A stretch of 64,000 bases of DNA from Bacillota bacterium (GCA_023410645.1 JAEYPQ010000007.1:62001-126000), one strand, 5' to 3'. Shown: positions 1 through 9,906, counted from the first letter of the stretch. Numbers and translations: made by a program. Notes: generated from the letters alone by a model not told the origin.

Positions 1-45
1 CAACTAAGTACTTTCCAAGTTATAATAATTTGATTCACTTATTTT

Positions 46-930
46 TTAATGTGGATTTATGTGTACAATAACATCAGAAATATAATCAAATTTTTTCATT
101 AAGTGATCTTTTATTTTTCCGCCTATATCATGACTATATCTTAATGTTAAATCTCCATTCATAGACATTTTTAAAATAATAATATATTGATTTCCAACAG
201 GCTTTGATGTTACTTTATCCACATGAATTACTTCATCAAAAGTCATAACCTCTTGTTTTATATCATTTTGTTTTTCATCAGATATGTTTGTATCTAATAA
301 TACTAAATATGAGTCCCTATATATTTTAATTCCAACATAACAAATCCACAAAGATATTATAGAACCGATTATACCATCTACAAAATAATATCCAAAATAA
401 CTTGACATAATTCCAACAATTGTTCCTGTTGTAACAAATATATCATTTCTGTGGTCTTCCATACTTGATTTTATTAATATACTTTTTTTCTTTATATATA
501 TAGCTTTAACATAAATAAATAATACTAGTTTAGAAATTATAGTAATAGCACATACAAATATTAGATTCATTGAAAATATCAATTCTTTATTTTCTAATAT
601 GCTCTCTATTGAACTTTTAAACATATATAAAGCTGCAATTATCATTGATAAAGCAATTAATTGAGAATATATATATTCTGCTTTTCCATGTCCATATGGA
701 TGATCAGAATCCTTTGGTTTACTAGATATTCTTGCTCCAATATATGACATTACAGATGCAAAAATATCTCCAGCACTATTTAGTGAATCAGCAATTAAAG
801 CTTGACTTCCTGAAATTATACCCATAAAGGTCTTTATTATAAGTAAAAATAAATTTACAATTATTCCTATAAAACTAACCTCTTTTGTATAATTCCTTTC
901 TTTATTTACATCTTCTATAATACTCACCAT
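46..930 (-). CDS. Cation diffusion facilitator (CDF) family transporter
   Basis: 294 aa inner-membrane protein, expected to export divalent metal ions (Zn, Fe, Mn or similar) in exchange for protons. The N-terminal two thirds hold about six hydrophobic segments. Metal-site signatures of the family are visible: ADSLNSAGD in TM2, HPYGHGKAEY after it and EDHRND in TM5. The last ~80 residues form the cytoplasmic ferredoxin-like domain ending in IVHINPH. It starts 6 bases after valS on the same strand, so it is probably cotranscribed from the T-box leader. The ribosome binding site is weak, consistent with coupling to valS. The ion specificity cannot be read from the sequence. Confidence 0.9.
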   Translation of the reverse strand: MVSIIEDVNKERNYTKEVSFIGIIVNLFLLIIKTFMGIISGSQALIADSLNSAGDIFASVMSYIGARISSKPKDSDHPYGHGKAEYIYSQLIALSMIIAALYMFKSSIESILENKELIFSMNLIFVCAITIISKLVLFIYVKAIYIKKKSILIKSSMEDHRNDIFVTTGTIVGIMSSYFGYYFVDGIIGSIISLWICYVGIKIYRDSYLVLLDTNISDEKQNDIKQEVMTFDEVIHVDKVTSKPVGNQYIIILKMSMNGDLTLRYSHDIGGKIKDHLMKKFDYISDVIVHINPH

Positions 931-936
931 CCAGTT

Positions 937-3543
937 CTATATAAACTTAGATATTCTATCTTCTATCTTTTGTAATAGTTCAGTATATTTTTCAATTTTT
1001 TCTTTTTCTTTATCAATCAAATTTTTTGGTGCTTTTTCAACAAATGATGAATTTGAAAGCATTCCCTTTGCTCTATTTAATTCAGATATCATTTTTTGTT
1101 TTTCATCATTTAATTTTTTTAATTCTTCTTCTCTATCTATTACACTAGATAAATCTAAATATATATCTAAATTATTAAGATGTATTGAAATATTATCACT
1201 TCCAACATTTTCAATTGAAGTTAAATATTCTATATTTTCAATTGAAGCTAATTTCTTAATGAATTCCTCACAAGATTTGAAAGTATCATTTAATTCATTT
1301 TCTTCAATAAATACCATTGAATTTAATTTTTTATTGTTAGGTATTTCGTTATTAGTACGAATATTTCTTATTTGTCTTATTGCTTCCATAATTTCTTCTA
1401 TATATTCTGTATCATCAAAGGTATATTCCACTTTTGACCATTTTGAAATCATTATAGAAGAATCACTATGCTTTAGATTTTGAAATACCTCTTCAGTTAT
1501 ATATGGCATATATGGATGTAATAGTTTTACTGATTCAATTAAAACATAATTTAAAGTCCATATAGCAGTCTTATATGTCTCATTCTCTTTATTATATAAC
1601 CTTGGTTTTACCATTTCTATATACCAATCACAAAAATCAAACCATATAAAATCATAAATTTGTTGAATTGCAACACCTATTTCAAACTTTTCTATGTTAT
1701 TTGTAACCTCTTCAATAGTTTTTGATAGTTTATTTAATATCCATTTATCCTCTGGTGCAAAGTTATTAACACTTTCAACATCTAGGTCATTAATATATAT
1801 ATTAACAAATCTAGTTGCATTCCATAATTTGTTAGCAAAGTTTCTTGCTGCTTCAACTTTCTCAGGTATATATCTAACATCATTTCCTTGTGAAATACCT
1901 TGAATTAAAGAAAATCTTAAGGCATCAGTACCATACTCTTTAATAACATCTAGTGGATCTACACCGTTACCAAGCGATTTAGACATCTTTCTACCTTGTG
2001 CATCTCTCACAAGTCCATGCATATATACGTTATCAAAAGGTATTTTGCCTGTATATGCTATTCCACTAAATATCATTTTACTTACCCAAAATGTTAATAT
2101 ATCATAAGCTGTTACAAGTGTCGAAGTAGGATAAAAGTATTCATAATCTTCTGTTTCATCTGGCCATCCAAATACTGAGAAAGGCCAAAGTGCTGAGCTA
2201 AACCAAGTATCTAATGTATCTTCATCTTGTACTAATTTCCCACCACACTCACATGAATCTGGTTCATTTTCAGATACAATAATTTTTCCACATTTCTCAC
2301 AATAATATGCTGGTATTCTGTGTCCCCACCAAAGTTGTCTTGATATACACCAATCTTGAATATTTTCCATCCAATTAAAGTAATTCTTTTCAAAACGTTT
2401 TGGCAAGAATTTTATTTCCTCATTTTTTACTGCTTCTATTGCAGGTTTAGCTAAGGTATCCATTTTTACAAACCACTGTAACGACATATATGGCTCAACT
2501 ACATTGTGGCATCTATAGCAAGTTCCAACATTATGTTTATATGGTTCTATTTTTTCAACTAAGCCAAGCTCTTCAAGATCGCTAACAATATTTTTCCTTG
2601 CAACAAATCTGTCTTGTCCCTTATATGCATACGCATTTTCGTTTAAAGTTCCATCAGTATTTAAAATATTTATTATTTCTAAATTATGTCTTTGACCAAC
2701 CTCAAAATCATTTGGATCATGTGCAGGAGTTATTTTAACAACACCAGTTCCAAAATCCATTTCAACATACTCATCAGCGATAATTTCAATATATTTATCA
2801 GTAAGAGGTAATAATACCCTTTTTCCAATTAAATCTTTATATCTTTCATCATTTGGATTTACTGCAACTGCTGTATCACCTAACATTGTCTCTGGTCTTG
2901 TTGTTGCAACAACTAAATATTTATCACTATTTTCTATAGGATAACGTATATGCCATAAATTAGAATCTTTTTCTTCATATTCTACTTCTATATCTGATAC
3001 TGAAGTTTTACAATCTGGACACCAATTTACAAGCCTAGTTCCGCGATAAATTAATCCTTTATTATATAGATCAACAAAGACTTTTAAAACTGCTTTTGAA
3101 CACCCTTCATCCATTGTAAATCTTTCTTTTTCCCAATCACAAGAACATCCTAATTTTCTTAATTGTTTAGTTATTTCACCACCATATTTTTCTTTCCAGT
3201 CCCAAGCCTCTTTTAAAAATCCATCTCTTCCTAATTCTTCCTTAGTCTTACCTTCAGATTTAAGTTTTTCAACTACTTTTACCTCTGTAGCTATACTTGC
3301 ATGATCAGTACCTGGTATCCATAATGTAGGTACACCTTTCATTCTATTATACCTTATAAACACATCTTGAATAGTATTAACAAGTGCATGACCCATATGT
3401 AATTTCCCAGTTACATTTGGTGGAGGCATAACTATGGTAAATGGCTTCTTGTATCTATCAATATTACATTTGAAATATCCACTTTCTTCCCAATTTTTAT
3501 ATATTTCTTCTTCTTTTTTTGTATAATCAAATCTATTTTCCAT
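937..3543 (-). CDS. valS: Valyl-tRNA synthetase
   Basis: 868 aa class I aminoacyl-tRNA synthetase that charges tRNA-Val, cytoplasmic. The HIGH signature lies in PPPNVTGKLHMGHAL near residue 42 and the KMSKS loop in GRKMSKSLGN near residue 525. The large editing (CP1) insert is present with VVATTRPETMLGD, and zinc-type cysteine pairs occur (YRCHNVVEPY, YYCEKCGK, CECGG). The C-terminal ~65 residues are a charged coiled coil typical of bacterial ValRS. Full length for the family. Expression should be controlled by the tRNA-sensing T-box leader at 3781-4045, with a 63-codon ORF lying between leader and gene. Confidence 0.98.
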   Translation of the reverse strand: MENRFDYTKKEEEIYKNWEESGYFKCNIDRYKKPFTIVMPPPNVTGKLHMGHALVNTIQDVFIRYNRMKGVPTLWIPGTDHASIATEVKVVEKLKSEGKTKEELGRDGFLKEAWDWKEKYGGEITKQLRKLGCSCDWEKERFTMDEGCSKAVLKVFVDLYNKGLIYRGTRLVNWCPDCKTSVSDIEVEYEEKDSNLWHIRYPIENSDKYLVVATTRPETMLGDTAVAVNPNDERYKDLIGKRVLLPLTDKYIEIIADEYVEMDFGTGVVKITPAHDPNDFEVGQRHNLEIINILNTDGTLNENAYAYKGQDRFVARKNIVSDLEELGLVEKIEPYKHNVGTCYRCHNVVEPYMSLQWFVKMDTLAKPAIEAVKNEEIKFLPKRFEKNYFNWMENIQDWCISRQLWWGHRIPAYYCEKCGKIIVSENEPDSCECGGKLVQDEDTLDTWFSSALWPFSVFGWPDETEDYEYFYPTSTLVTAYDILTFWVSKMIFSGIAYTGKIPFDNVYMHGLVRDAQGRKMSKSLGNGVDPLDVIKEYGTDALRFSLIQGISQGNDVRYIPEKVEAARNFANKLWNATRFVNIYINDLDVESVNNFAPEDKWILNKLSKTIEEVTNNIEKFEIGVAIQQIYDFIWFDFCDWYIEMVKPRLYNKENETYKTAIWTLNYVLIESVKLLHPYMPYITEEVFQNLKHSDSSIMISKWSKVEYTFDDTEYIEEIMEAIRQIRNIRTNNEIPNNKKLNSMVFIEENELNDTFKSCEEFIKKLASIENIEYLTSIENVGSDNISIHLNNLDIYLDLSSVIDREEELKKLNDEKQKMISELNRAKGMLSNSSFVEKAPKNLIDKEKEKIEKYTELLQKIEDRISKFI

Positions 3544-3563
3544 AAAAATACTCCTTTAACAAT

Positions 3564-3755
3564 CTATTTTAAGTAATAAATAGCAAGTAACGAAATTAAA
3601 CTAAAGATGTATCCAACTATCTTTAAAATAATTACATCTCTATTCTCATTTTTACTTTTTAATTTCTTTCTGACTATAAATCTTGCATTAAATATACCAA
3701 TAACACTAAAAAATAGTACTAAACTTGATAAAAATAATTCTAAATCTTTTAACAT
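3564..3755 (-). CDS. Small two-TM membrane protein between T-box and valS
   Basis: 63 aa protein of unknown function with two hydrophobic segments separated by a very basic loop (RKKLKSKNENR). An ATG 21 bases further upstream (3776) exists, but only the ATG at 3755 has a Shine-Dalgarno-like GGTGAT at proper distance, so I start there. It is the first gene after the T-box terminator and 20 bases before valS, hence regulated by tRNA charging. I do not recognise the family; a role in membrane physiology would be a guess. Confidence 0.65.
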   Translation of the reverse strand: MLKDLELFLSSLVLFFSVIGIFNARFIVRKKLKSKNENRDVIILKIVGYIFSLISLLAIYYLK

Positions 3756-3780
3756 AAAATCACCATTATTTTTCATAATA

Positions 3781-4045
3781 TAAAAATACAGCCACTATCC
3801 TTAAATATTTAAGGACGAATGACTGCATTCGCGGTACCACCTTAATTCATATACTAATGTATATGCACTTATACAAATAACCGATTGTTATGCGGGATAT
3901 ACTTACACATTTTCAACTTCAGTATATCAGCTCCAGAGCTACCTTCAAATACGTTTACTTGGAAAATTTCTCAACCACGAATTTTCCTCTCTTTAAGCAA
4001 CCTTTATCTTACTCTTCTCTTTCAAAGCTTTTATCTAATTTGTTT
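3781..4045 (-). promoter_or_regulatory. T-box leader (tRNA-responsive antitermination) of the valS operon
   Basis: Read on the minus strand, the leader contains the highly conserved T-box sequence AAGGTGGTACCGCG at 3843-3830, which pairs with the uncharged tRNA acceptor end. A competing terminator hairpin follows (about 3823-3786) and ends in a T run. The upstream part has the AGAGAGG and GGTAGCTCTGGAGC blocks typical of Stem I. Valine specificity is inferred from the downstream valS; I could not fix the specifier codon with certainty. Confidence 0.93.
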
Positions 4046-4046
4046 T

Positions 4047-4075
4047 AGTATACCATAATATATTTACATTTTCAA
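4047..4075 (-). promoter_or_regulatory. Sigma-A-type promoter of the T-box/valS transcript
   Basis: On the minus strand TTGAAA (4075-4070) and TATACT (4052-4047) are separated by 17 bases, directly upstream of the T-box leader. Confidence 0.7.
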
Positions 4076-4106
4076 TATATAAAATTAATTTTTTTGTATT
4101 TTTACA

Positions 4107-4280
4107 CTATTCTTCTTCATCTGGTGCACCAACTGGGCAAACTGCTCTACATGCACCACAAGATATACATAGTTCTGGATCTATTACATATATATCATCA
4201 CCTTGTGAAATAGCCCCTACTGGACATTCTGGTTCACATGATCCACAAGATATACATTTGCTACTTATTCTATATGCCAT
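4107..4280 (-). CDS. 2[4Fe-4S] ferredoxin
   Basis: 57 aa clostridial-type ferredoxin, a cytoplasmic low-potential electron carrier. Two complete cluster motifs are present: CISCGSCEPECP (residues 9-20) and CISCGACRAVCP (38-49), with the usual PVGAI after the first. The start ATG at 4280 follows a strong AAGGAGGTGG. It stands alone between the T-box leader and ricT on the same strand. Its partner enzymes cannot be deduced from the neighbourhood. Presence of this protein supports an anaerobic, clostridial host. Confidence 0.95.
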   Translation of the reverse strand: MAYRISSKCISCGSCEPECPVGAISQGDDIYVIDPELCISCGACRAVCPVGAPDEEE

Positions 4281-4318
4281 ATTAACTCCACCTCCTTAAT
4301 ATATGTTACAATCTATAC

Positions 4319-5137
4319 TTACCAATGAACTTTTTCTGCCGGATACATCTCAAATCTTTCATCTTCTTTAGTGTTTCCAAATCTTATTTTAACTTTTAAA
4401 CCTAGAATATCCACACCTGTAACTTTTCCTTGTTCTTCCTCGCCATCCACACTTACGAATTCACCAACTTTAGGAAGTTTTTTTAGATTTTCTTTATATG
4501 ATTCTTCCTCATATCTTAGACAACACATTAGCTTGCCACATGCACCAGATAATTTTGGCATGTTTATTTGTAAGCCTTGCTCTTTTGCCATTTTTATAGT
4601 TACAGGATCAAGATTTTGAAGAAATGTTCTACAACAAACTTCTCTTCCACACATTCCTAAATTAGGATATGCTTTTATTTCATCTCTTGGCCCTATTTGT
4701 CTAAGTTCTATCCTTGCCCTATATTTTGAAGCAAGTGTTTTTACTAAATCTCTAAAGTCAACTCTATCTTCTGATGCAAAATAAATAATTAATTTCGTAC
4801 CATCAAAAGTATATTCTGCCACTAGTACTTTCATGTTAAGATTTAATTTTTTTGCTTCTTCCTTACAAAATTCAAGAGCATCTTTAGCTTTTGTATCATT
4901 TTGCTTAACTTTATCAAGATCTTCTTTTGTAGCTTTTCTTAATGTTTTATTTATTGTCTCACCTTCAGGAACATCTTCTTTATTTAAGATTTTTACAACT
5001 CTTCCAAGTTCTTCACCTTTATCAGTTTGAGCAATTATATTATCGCCAAGTCTTAATTCGCCTTCTAAAGCATTCAAATAATTAAGTCTTGACGTTTTTT
5101 TGAATCTAACTCCTATTACTTTTTCCAAATTTATCAC
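4319..5137 (-). CDS. ricT: PSP1-domain protein RicT (YaaT)
   Basis: 272 aa cytoplasmic PSP1 C-terminal domain protein. In Bacillus, RicT (YaaT) forms a complex with RicA and RicF that carries Fe-S clusters and affects RNase Y activity and phosphorelay signalling. The family's conserved cysteines are visible in LGMCGREVCCRTFL and GACGKLMCCLRYEEESY. The gene lies immediately downstream of holB (1 base apart), the conserved Firmicutes order. Function is inferred from the family; nothing here is unusual. Confidence 0.93.
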   Translation of the reverse strand: MINLEKVIGVRFKKTSRLNYLNALEGELRLGDNIIAQTDKGEELGRVVKILNKEDVPEGETINKTLRKATKEDLDKVKQNDTKAKDALEFCKEEAKKLNLNMKVLVAEYTFDGTKLIIYFASEDRVDFRDLVKTLASKYRARIELRQIGPRDEIKAYPNLGMCGREVCCRTFLQNLDPVTIKMAKEQGLQINMPKLSGACGKLMCCLRYEEESYKENLKKLPKVGEFVSVDGEEEQGKVTGVDILGLKVKIRFGNTKEDERFEMYPAEKVHW

Positions 5138-5138
5138 C

Positions 5139-5972
5139 TCAGATACTTTCTATAATCTTTAGTATCATACTATCTATTACTATATCATAATTTCCATTAT
5201 TTTTTAGTCTTTTAATTGCTCTTTCCACATATCTTATACTTCTATACCTATTATTAAAATATAGCATATATTCAAGATAATCAAGTAAATTCTCTTCTGA
5301 AAATTGAATATTTTGTGAATATTTTAATGCCTCAACAATATTCTTTTTAATAATCAAATTATACAAATCTTCAACATTTTTAAATTTAGCTATAAGATTA
5401 TTTTCTACCACATTAGACGCAAATCCAATTGAACCATCTATATAATTAATTACATTTTCATCAAGAACTATATTATATTTTTTAGAAATATATTTACTAA
5501 TTATATCACTATTTACTCCGCCAAAAGCAATTTTATTAACTCTTGATAATATTGTTGGAAGAAAAGTACTCTCATTAGAACTAATGAGTATTAAGACTAC
5601 GTATTCAGGTGGTTCTTCCAAAGTCTTTAATAATGAATTTTGTGAAGCAATATTTAATGTTTCTGCATCATCTATTATATATACCTTATACTCACCTGTT
5701 GCAGGTATTACATATACATCATCTATTACTTCTTTTCTAATTTGTTCAATTACTATATCCTTTTTATCTTGTCTTTTCTTTATACATTTATAATCAGGAC
5801 AAGAATCCAAATTATCAGTTTTTAATATTTCCTTTGCAAATTCTTGTGCTAAAGTAAATTTTCCAATTCCTTTTTTTCCAGTAAATAAATATGCGTGTGA
5901 CATATTGTCATTCAATATATTATTTTTTAATAATTGTTTTTCTTTTTCATGTCCCAATACATTTTCAAACAT
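5139..5972 (-). CDS. holB: DNA polymerase III delta' subunit
   Basis: 277 aa clamp-loader subunit (AAA+ fold) that helps load the sliding clamp at replication forks. It begins FENVLGHEKEKQLL and has the P-loop GKKGIGKFTLA, a short cysteine segment SCPDYKC, a Walker B-like IIDDAE and a NSLLKTLEEPP block typical of HolB/DnaX-like proteins. A GTG codon 12 bases upstream is possible, but ATG 5972 has the better-spaced GGTGG ribosome binding site. It is followed by ricT and preceded by lepB on the same strand. Confidence 0.93.
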   Translation of the reverse strand: MFENVLGHEKEKQLLKNNILNDNMSHAYLFTGKKGIGKFTLAQEFAKEILKTDNLDSCPDYKCIKKRQDKKDIVIEQIRKEVIDDVYVIPATGEYKVYIIDDAETLNIASQNSLLKTLEEPPEYVVLILISSNESTFLPTILSRVNKIAFGGVNSDIISKYISKKYNIVLDENVINYIDGSIGFASNVVENNLIAKFKNVEDLYNLIIKKNIVEALKYSQNIQFSEENLLDYLEYMLYFNNRYRSIRYVERAIKRLKNNGNYDIVIDSMILKIIESI

Positions 5973-5988
5973 ATTTACCACCACTTTT

Positions 5989-6690
5989 CTATAATGTACC
6001 TATCTTATTAAATGGCCAAACCCTAATTACAACATAACCATTAACTCTTGATATAGGAATACATCCAAATACTCTAGAGTCTTTGCTTTGAAGTCTGTTA
6101 TCACCCATTACAAAAATAGTTCCTTCTGGTACAACTACATCACTATATACACCTGATATATTTGTTGTATCATCGTTTAAATAGTCTTCAACTAAGCGTT
6201 CATCATTTCTGTATACGTTTCCATCTTGACTTATTACAATATGATCTCCTGGCAATCCTATAACTCTTTTAATATATGTTACTTTACCTATTCCAACAAA
6301 ACTATATAAAAAATTATTTATTCCTTTATAGTCGTTATACTCGGCAATAAGATTTGAAGGATCATAATCATCTTTATTTAACTTATCAAGTGGAGCTTCA
6401 AAAGTTATTATATCTCCATATTTTAAATCTTTTTTAAATAAAGTTGTACTTTGTATCAACACTCTTTCATTTTCTTTTGCCGTTGGAATCATAGAAACTT
6501 GTTTAACTCCAGATATTGTACCTATAAAAAAATTTATATTTAAATATATTACATATGCGATTACGAAACAAAGTACCCATTCAAGAATTTCTTTACCTAC
6601 TTTTTTTGATCTATCAGCATTTTTTTTATAGCTTTTTTTTATCTTATCCTTTAGAGTTTCATCTCCATCAGTATATTTTTCTTCTTCCAT
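5989..6690 (-). CDS. lepB: Type I signal peptidase
   Basis: 233 aa membrane-anchored serine protease that removes signal peptides of secreted proteins. One N-terminal TM (about residues 34-58) is followed by box B with the catalytic serine in VSMIPT and box D/E with the catalytic lysine in YIKRVIGLPGD. MGDNRLQSKDSR is the conserved box near the end. The usual SMxPT serine context is retained. The N-terminal cytosolic extension is lysine-rich. It is 17 bases upstream of holB. Confidence 0.94.
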   Translation of the reverse strand: MEEEKYTDGDETLKDKIKKSYKKNADRSKKVGKEILEWVLCFVIAYVIYLNINFFIGTISGVKQVSMIPTAKENERVLIQSTTLFKKDLKYGDIITFEAPLDKLNKDDYDPSNLIAEYNDYKGINNFLYSFVGIGKVTYIKRVIGLPGDHIVISQDGNVYRNDERLVEDYLNDDTTNISGVYSDVVVPEGTIFVMGDNRLQSKDSRVFGCIPISRVNGYVVIRVWPFNKIGTL

Positions 6691-6832
6691 ATATTTTCAC
6701 ATAACAATACATCAATATGCATTGTTATACTCCTTTCATTATTTTATAGTAACATAACTATTTTAACATATATTATATTAAAATTCAACAAATATTACAA
6801 AAGAGATTTGAGATTACAAGATTTAAATAAAA

Positions 6833-6868
6833 ATGAAAAAAAGACCAAGTTTTTAGCTTAGCCTTTTT
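6833..6868 (-). terminator. Rho-independent terminator downstream of the 6878-7339 gene
   Basis: On the minus strand GGCTAAG and CTTGGTC form a 7-bp stem (two G-U pairs) followed by TTTTTTT, just after the stop codon at 6878. Confidence 0.6.
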
Positions 6869-6877
6869 ACATTTATT

Positions 6878-7339
6878 TTACCATTTTTTTATGGTATTTA
6901 ATAAAAATTTTAACGTACCAGTTATGGAAAATTCTTTTGGATATTTAAGGGCAGAGAAATTCTGCTCAATTGTCGATACTGAAACAAAAATCTCAAACAA
7001 AGGAAAATCCTCGTAAAAGAATTCGAACTTTAAAGAATCATTAATAGTCTCCTGCATGGATGTTTCTATTATATAATCCATTAAACCTGCTTCAACTTCT
7101 GAATTATACCTATATTTTTTCAGAAGTATCTCTTTTTCGGCATCCTCTTTTTCATACTTAATGTAGTTGACTATACAAATAAACAAGTCTGAAAATTCCT
7201 CTACTCTTTCCAATATAGCAGCTACATTATAGGCATATGATTTATAAAGCCGTATTTTACCAAATTCAATTTTATTTCTTGATAAAACAATTTCATCTGC
7301 ACCAAGTGCAAATTTTTCCTTATTAACTATTGTTTCCAA
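6878..7339 (-). CDS. Conserved hypothetical protein (clostridial DUF6762-like)
   Basis: 153 aa soluble protein, no signal peptide or TM. It starts METIVNKEKFALGADEIVLSRN, has an even alpha/beta composition and no catalytic motif that I recognise. It resembles small clostridial proteins annotated as DUF6762, but that assignment is from memory and unverified. It sits as a single gene between two terminators, upstream of lepB and downstream of metG, with AGGAGG before the start. Confidence 0.75.
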   Translation of the reverse strand: METIVNKEKFALGADEIVLSRNKIEFGKIRLYKSYAYNVAAILERVEEFSDLFICIVNYIKYEKEDAEKEILLKKYRYNSEVEAGLMDYIIETSMQETINDSLKFEFFYEDFPLFEIFVSVSTIEQNFSALKYPKEFSITGTLKFLLNTIKKW

Positions 7340-7494
7340 TTAGTTTCCTCCTTATGAATGTACTTAATTATAAAAACACATCATCAATAGTAACGTGTCG
7401 AATTTTATCACATTTTCTGTAAAAAGTAAATAGTTTATGTAAATTATTCATCCATAAATTGTAAATTTTGGATATTTTTGCAAAAATAGTTTAT

Positions 7495-7535
7495 AAAAGA
7501 GTAAGAAATCCTTTAAAAGGTTCTTACTCTTTTTA
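7495..7535. terminator. Terminator after metG
   Basis: A perfect 13-bp inverted repeat (AAAAGAGTAAGAA and its complement) with A/T runs on both sides lies directly after the metG stop codon; it could act in both directions. Confidence 0.8.
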
Positions 7536-9470
7536 CTAATGTATATTTGTTCCGTTTTCTAAATTTCCTGCATTATTATCTAAAACAAGTAGTTTTACTA
7601 CTTCATCTTCACCAGCTGCAAGTAACATACCTTGAGATTCAACACCTCTTAACTTTGCTGGTTTTAAGTTTGTTACTACTACAATTTGTTTATTTAGTAA
7701 TTCTTCTTCTGTATAGAATTTTACTAATCCAGAAACTATAGTTCTAACTTCACTTCCTATATCAACAGATAATTTATATAACTTATCAGATTTTTCAATT
7801 CTTTCTACACTTTTTATCTGACCAACTTTTAATTCAACTTTTGATAAATCATCAATAGTTATATAATTATTCTCTTGTTCAGTTTTTTCTTCTACTATTG
7901 ATTTTTCTTTATTTTCTTCCACTTCAGATATCTCCTTCTTTAATTCAATTCTTGGAAATAAATTTACTCCTTTTTTTACTTCTGTTCCTTCTTTTAAAAG
8001 ACCGAAAGTTTTTGCAGACTCCCAAACTTTTAATTCCTCATCTACTTTAATTTGTTCAAAGATCTTATCTGGTGTCTCTACCATAAATGGTTGTAATAAT
8101 ACAGTAACAACCCTAATTGTCTCAACTAAATTATACAGAACAACATTAAGCCTATCATAATTTTCTTCTTTTGCTAAAATCCAAGGTGTTGATAGATCTA
8201 TATATTTATTTGCTTTTCTAATAACATCCCAAATATGTGTAAGAGCCTCATTTATTTTTAGATCATCCATTTTACTTTCTACTTTTTCTGATAACTCAGT
8301 AACCATGTCAATTAAATCTTTATCAAAACTTTCAACTTGATTACCTTTTTTTATAATTCCATTGTTATACTTTTCAACCATTGCTGTTACTCTACTAACT
8401 AAGTTCCCTAAATCATTAGATAAATCCGCATTTGATTTTTCTAAGAAAAGTTCCTCAGAGAAGTTTCCATCTTGCCCCATTACAACTTCATGTAACAAGT
8501 AGTATCTTAAAGCATCCACTGAAGTTTCATTTATATATACTCTAGGATCTTTGTAATTACCGAAAGATTTTGATATTTTTGCACCATCAACAACAAGCCA
8601 ACCATGACCAAATATTTTCTTTGGTATAGGCAAATCTAAAGACATTAGTAGTGCTGGCCAAATCATAGCATGAAATCTAAATATTTCTTTTCCAACTAAA
8701 TGTAAATCAGCTGGCCAGAATTTTTTCATATTTCCATCATTATCACTGAGATATCCAAGTGCAGATATGTAATTTGCAAGTGCATCTATCCAAACATATA
8801 TAGTGTGTTTTTCATTAAATGGTACTTTTATTCCCCAATTTATAGTAGTACGTGAAACACATAAATCTTCTAATCCTTTATTAAAGAAATTATTTATCAT
8901 TTCGTTTTTTCTAGATATTGGTTCTAATAATTCAGGATTTTCATCATAAAGTTTTAGTAATTTATCTTGATACTTTGATAATTTGAAGAAATAGCTTTCT
9001 TCTTTTACTAATTCAACATCTCTTCCACAATCAGGGCACTTACCATTTACAAGTTGTGTATCTGTCCAAAATGTCTCACAAGGTGTACAGTATTTTCCTT
9101 CATAAGAATCAAGATATATATCACCATTATTGTATAGTGTCTCAAATATTTTTGATACACATTTCTTATGTTCTTCATCTGTTGTTCTTATATATTTATC
9201 ATAAGATATACCAAGTTGTTTCCAAAGATCTTTGGTATCTTTAACTATTTCATCAACATACTCTTTTGGAGTAACTCCTTTTTCAGCTGCTTTTCTTTCT
9301 ATCTTTTGTCCATGTTCATCTGTTCCCGTTAAAAAGAAAACATCATAGCCTCTAAGTCTTTTATATCTAGCTATCGCATCAGCAATAACTGTACAATAGC
9401 AATGTCCTACGTGAAAATTACCACTTGGATAATATATTGGTGTTGTCAAATAATATTTCTTTTTTTCCAT
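7536..9470 (-). CDS. metG: Methionyl-tRNA synthetase
   Basis: 644 aa class I synthetase charging tRNA-Met. It has the HIGH-type motif HVGHCY near residue 20, zinc cysteines in CTPCETFW and CPDCG, and the KMSKS loop as KISKSFGN. A C-terminal dimerising tRNA-binding OB domain (Trbp111-like, VELKVGQIKSVERIEKSDKL onward) follows an acidic linker rich in Glu and Lys. A GTG start 9 bases upstream is possible, but ATG 9470 is better placed after TAGGAGAG. acpS precedes it by 13 bases. Confidence 0.97.
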   Translation of the reverse strand: MEKKKYYLTTPIYYPSGNFHVGHCYCTVIADAIARYKRLRGYDVFFLTGTDEHGQKIERKAAEKGVTPKEYVDEIVKDTKDLWKQLGISYDKYIRTTDEEHKKCVSKIFETLYNNGDIYLDSYEGKYCTPCETFWTDTQLVNGKCPDCGRDVELVKEESYFFKLSKYQDKLLKLYDENPELLEPISRKNEMINNFFNKGLEDLCVSRTTINWGIKVPFNEKHTIYVWIDALANYISALGYLSDNDGNMKKFWPADLHLVGKEIFRFHAMIWPALLMSLDLPIPKKIFGHGWLVVDGAKISKSFGNYKDPRVYINETSVDALRYYLLHEVVMGQDGNFSEELFLEKSNADLSNDLGNLVSRVTAMVEKYNNGIIKKGNQVESFDKDLIDMVTELSEKVESKMDDLKINEALTHIWDVIRKANKYIDLSTPWILAKEENYDRLNVVLYNLVETIRVVTVLLQPFMVETPDKIFEQIKVDEELKVWESAKTFGLLKEGTEVKKGVNLFPRIELKKEISEVEENKEKSIVEEKTEQENNYITIDDLSKVELKVGQIKSVERIEKSDKLYKLSVDIGSEVRTIVSGLVKFYTEEELLNKQIVVVTNLKPAKLRGVESQGMLLAAGEDEVVKLLVLDNNAGNLENGTNIH

Positions 9471-9483
9471 AAGATTCACTCTC

Positions 9484-9888
9484 CTATTCTATATTTTGTT
9501 TTACCACTGCCATAGCAACGGCATTTTCATTTATATGAGATATACTAACATCAATCTCAATGTTATATTTTTTACATACTTCTATTATTTCCAAATTTAG
9601 GATATTTACTCTTGGTCTTTTCTTCAAATCTTCAACATTTTCAATTTCAACATCCAAAAAATTCATATTTACTTTATTTTCAGTAAGTATTTTTGACATT
9701 GCTTTGTATATTGCTTCTTTAGCTGCAAATCTACCAGCATATCTTTGATATTTCATTTTTGATCTTACCATTTCTATATCGTTAATCTCATTTTCTGTAT
9801 ATATATTTTCTTTAAATCCTTTTGTATTTTCTATTGCCTCTTCTATTCTATCTACTTCTATTATATCCGTGCCACAGTATATTTGCAT
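9484..9888 (-). CDS. acpS: Holo-[acyl-carrier-protein] synthase
   Basis: 134 aa phosphopantetheinyl transferase that moves the 4'-phosphopantetheine arm of CoA onto apo-ACP for fatty acid synthesis. The two magnesium/CoA signatures are visible: GTDIIEVDRIEEA at residues 6-18 and GRFAAKEAIYKAM near residue 57. Length is normal. It lies between the membrane protein gene at 9907 and metG, all on the minus strand. Confidence 0.95.
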   Translation of the reverse strand: MQIYCGTDIIEVDRIEEAIENTKGFKENIYTENEINDIEMVRSKMKYQRYAGRFAAKEAIYKAMSKILTENKVNMNFLDVEIENVEDLKKRPRVNILNLEIIEVCKKYNIEIDVSISHINENAVAMAVVKQNIE

Positions 9889-9906
9889 CTTTTTCCTTCT
9901 TTCTTG

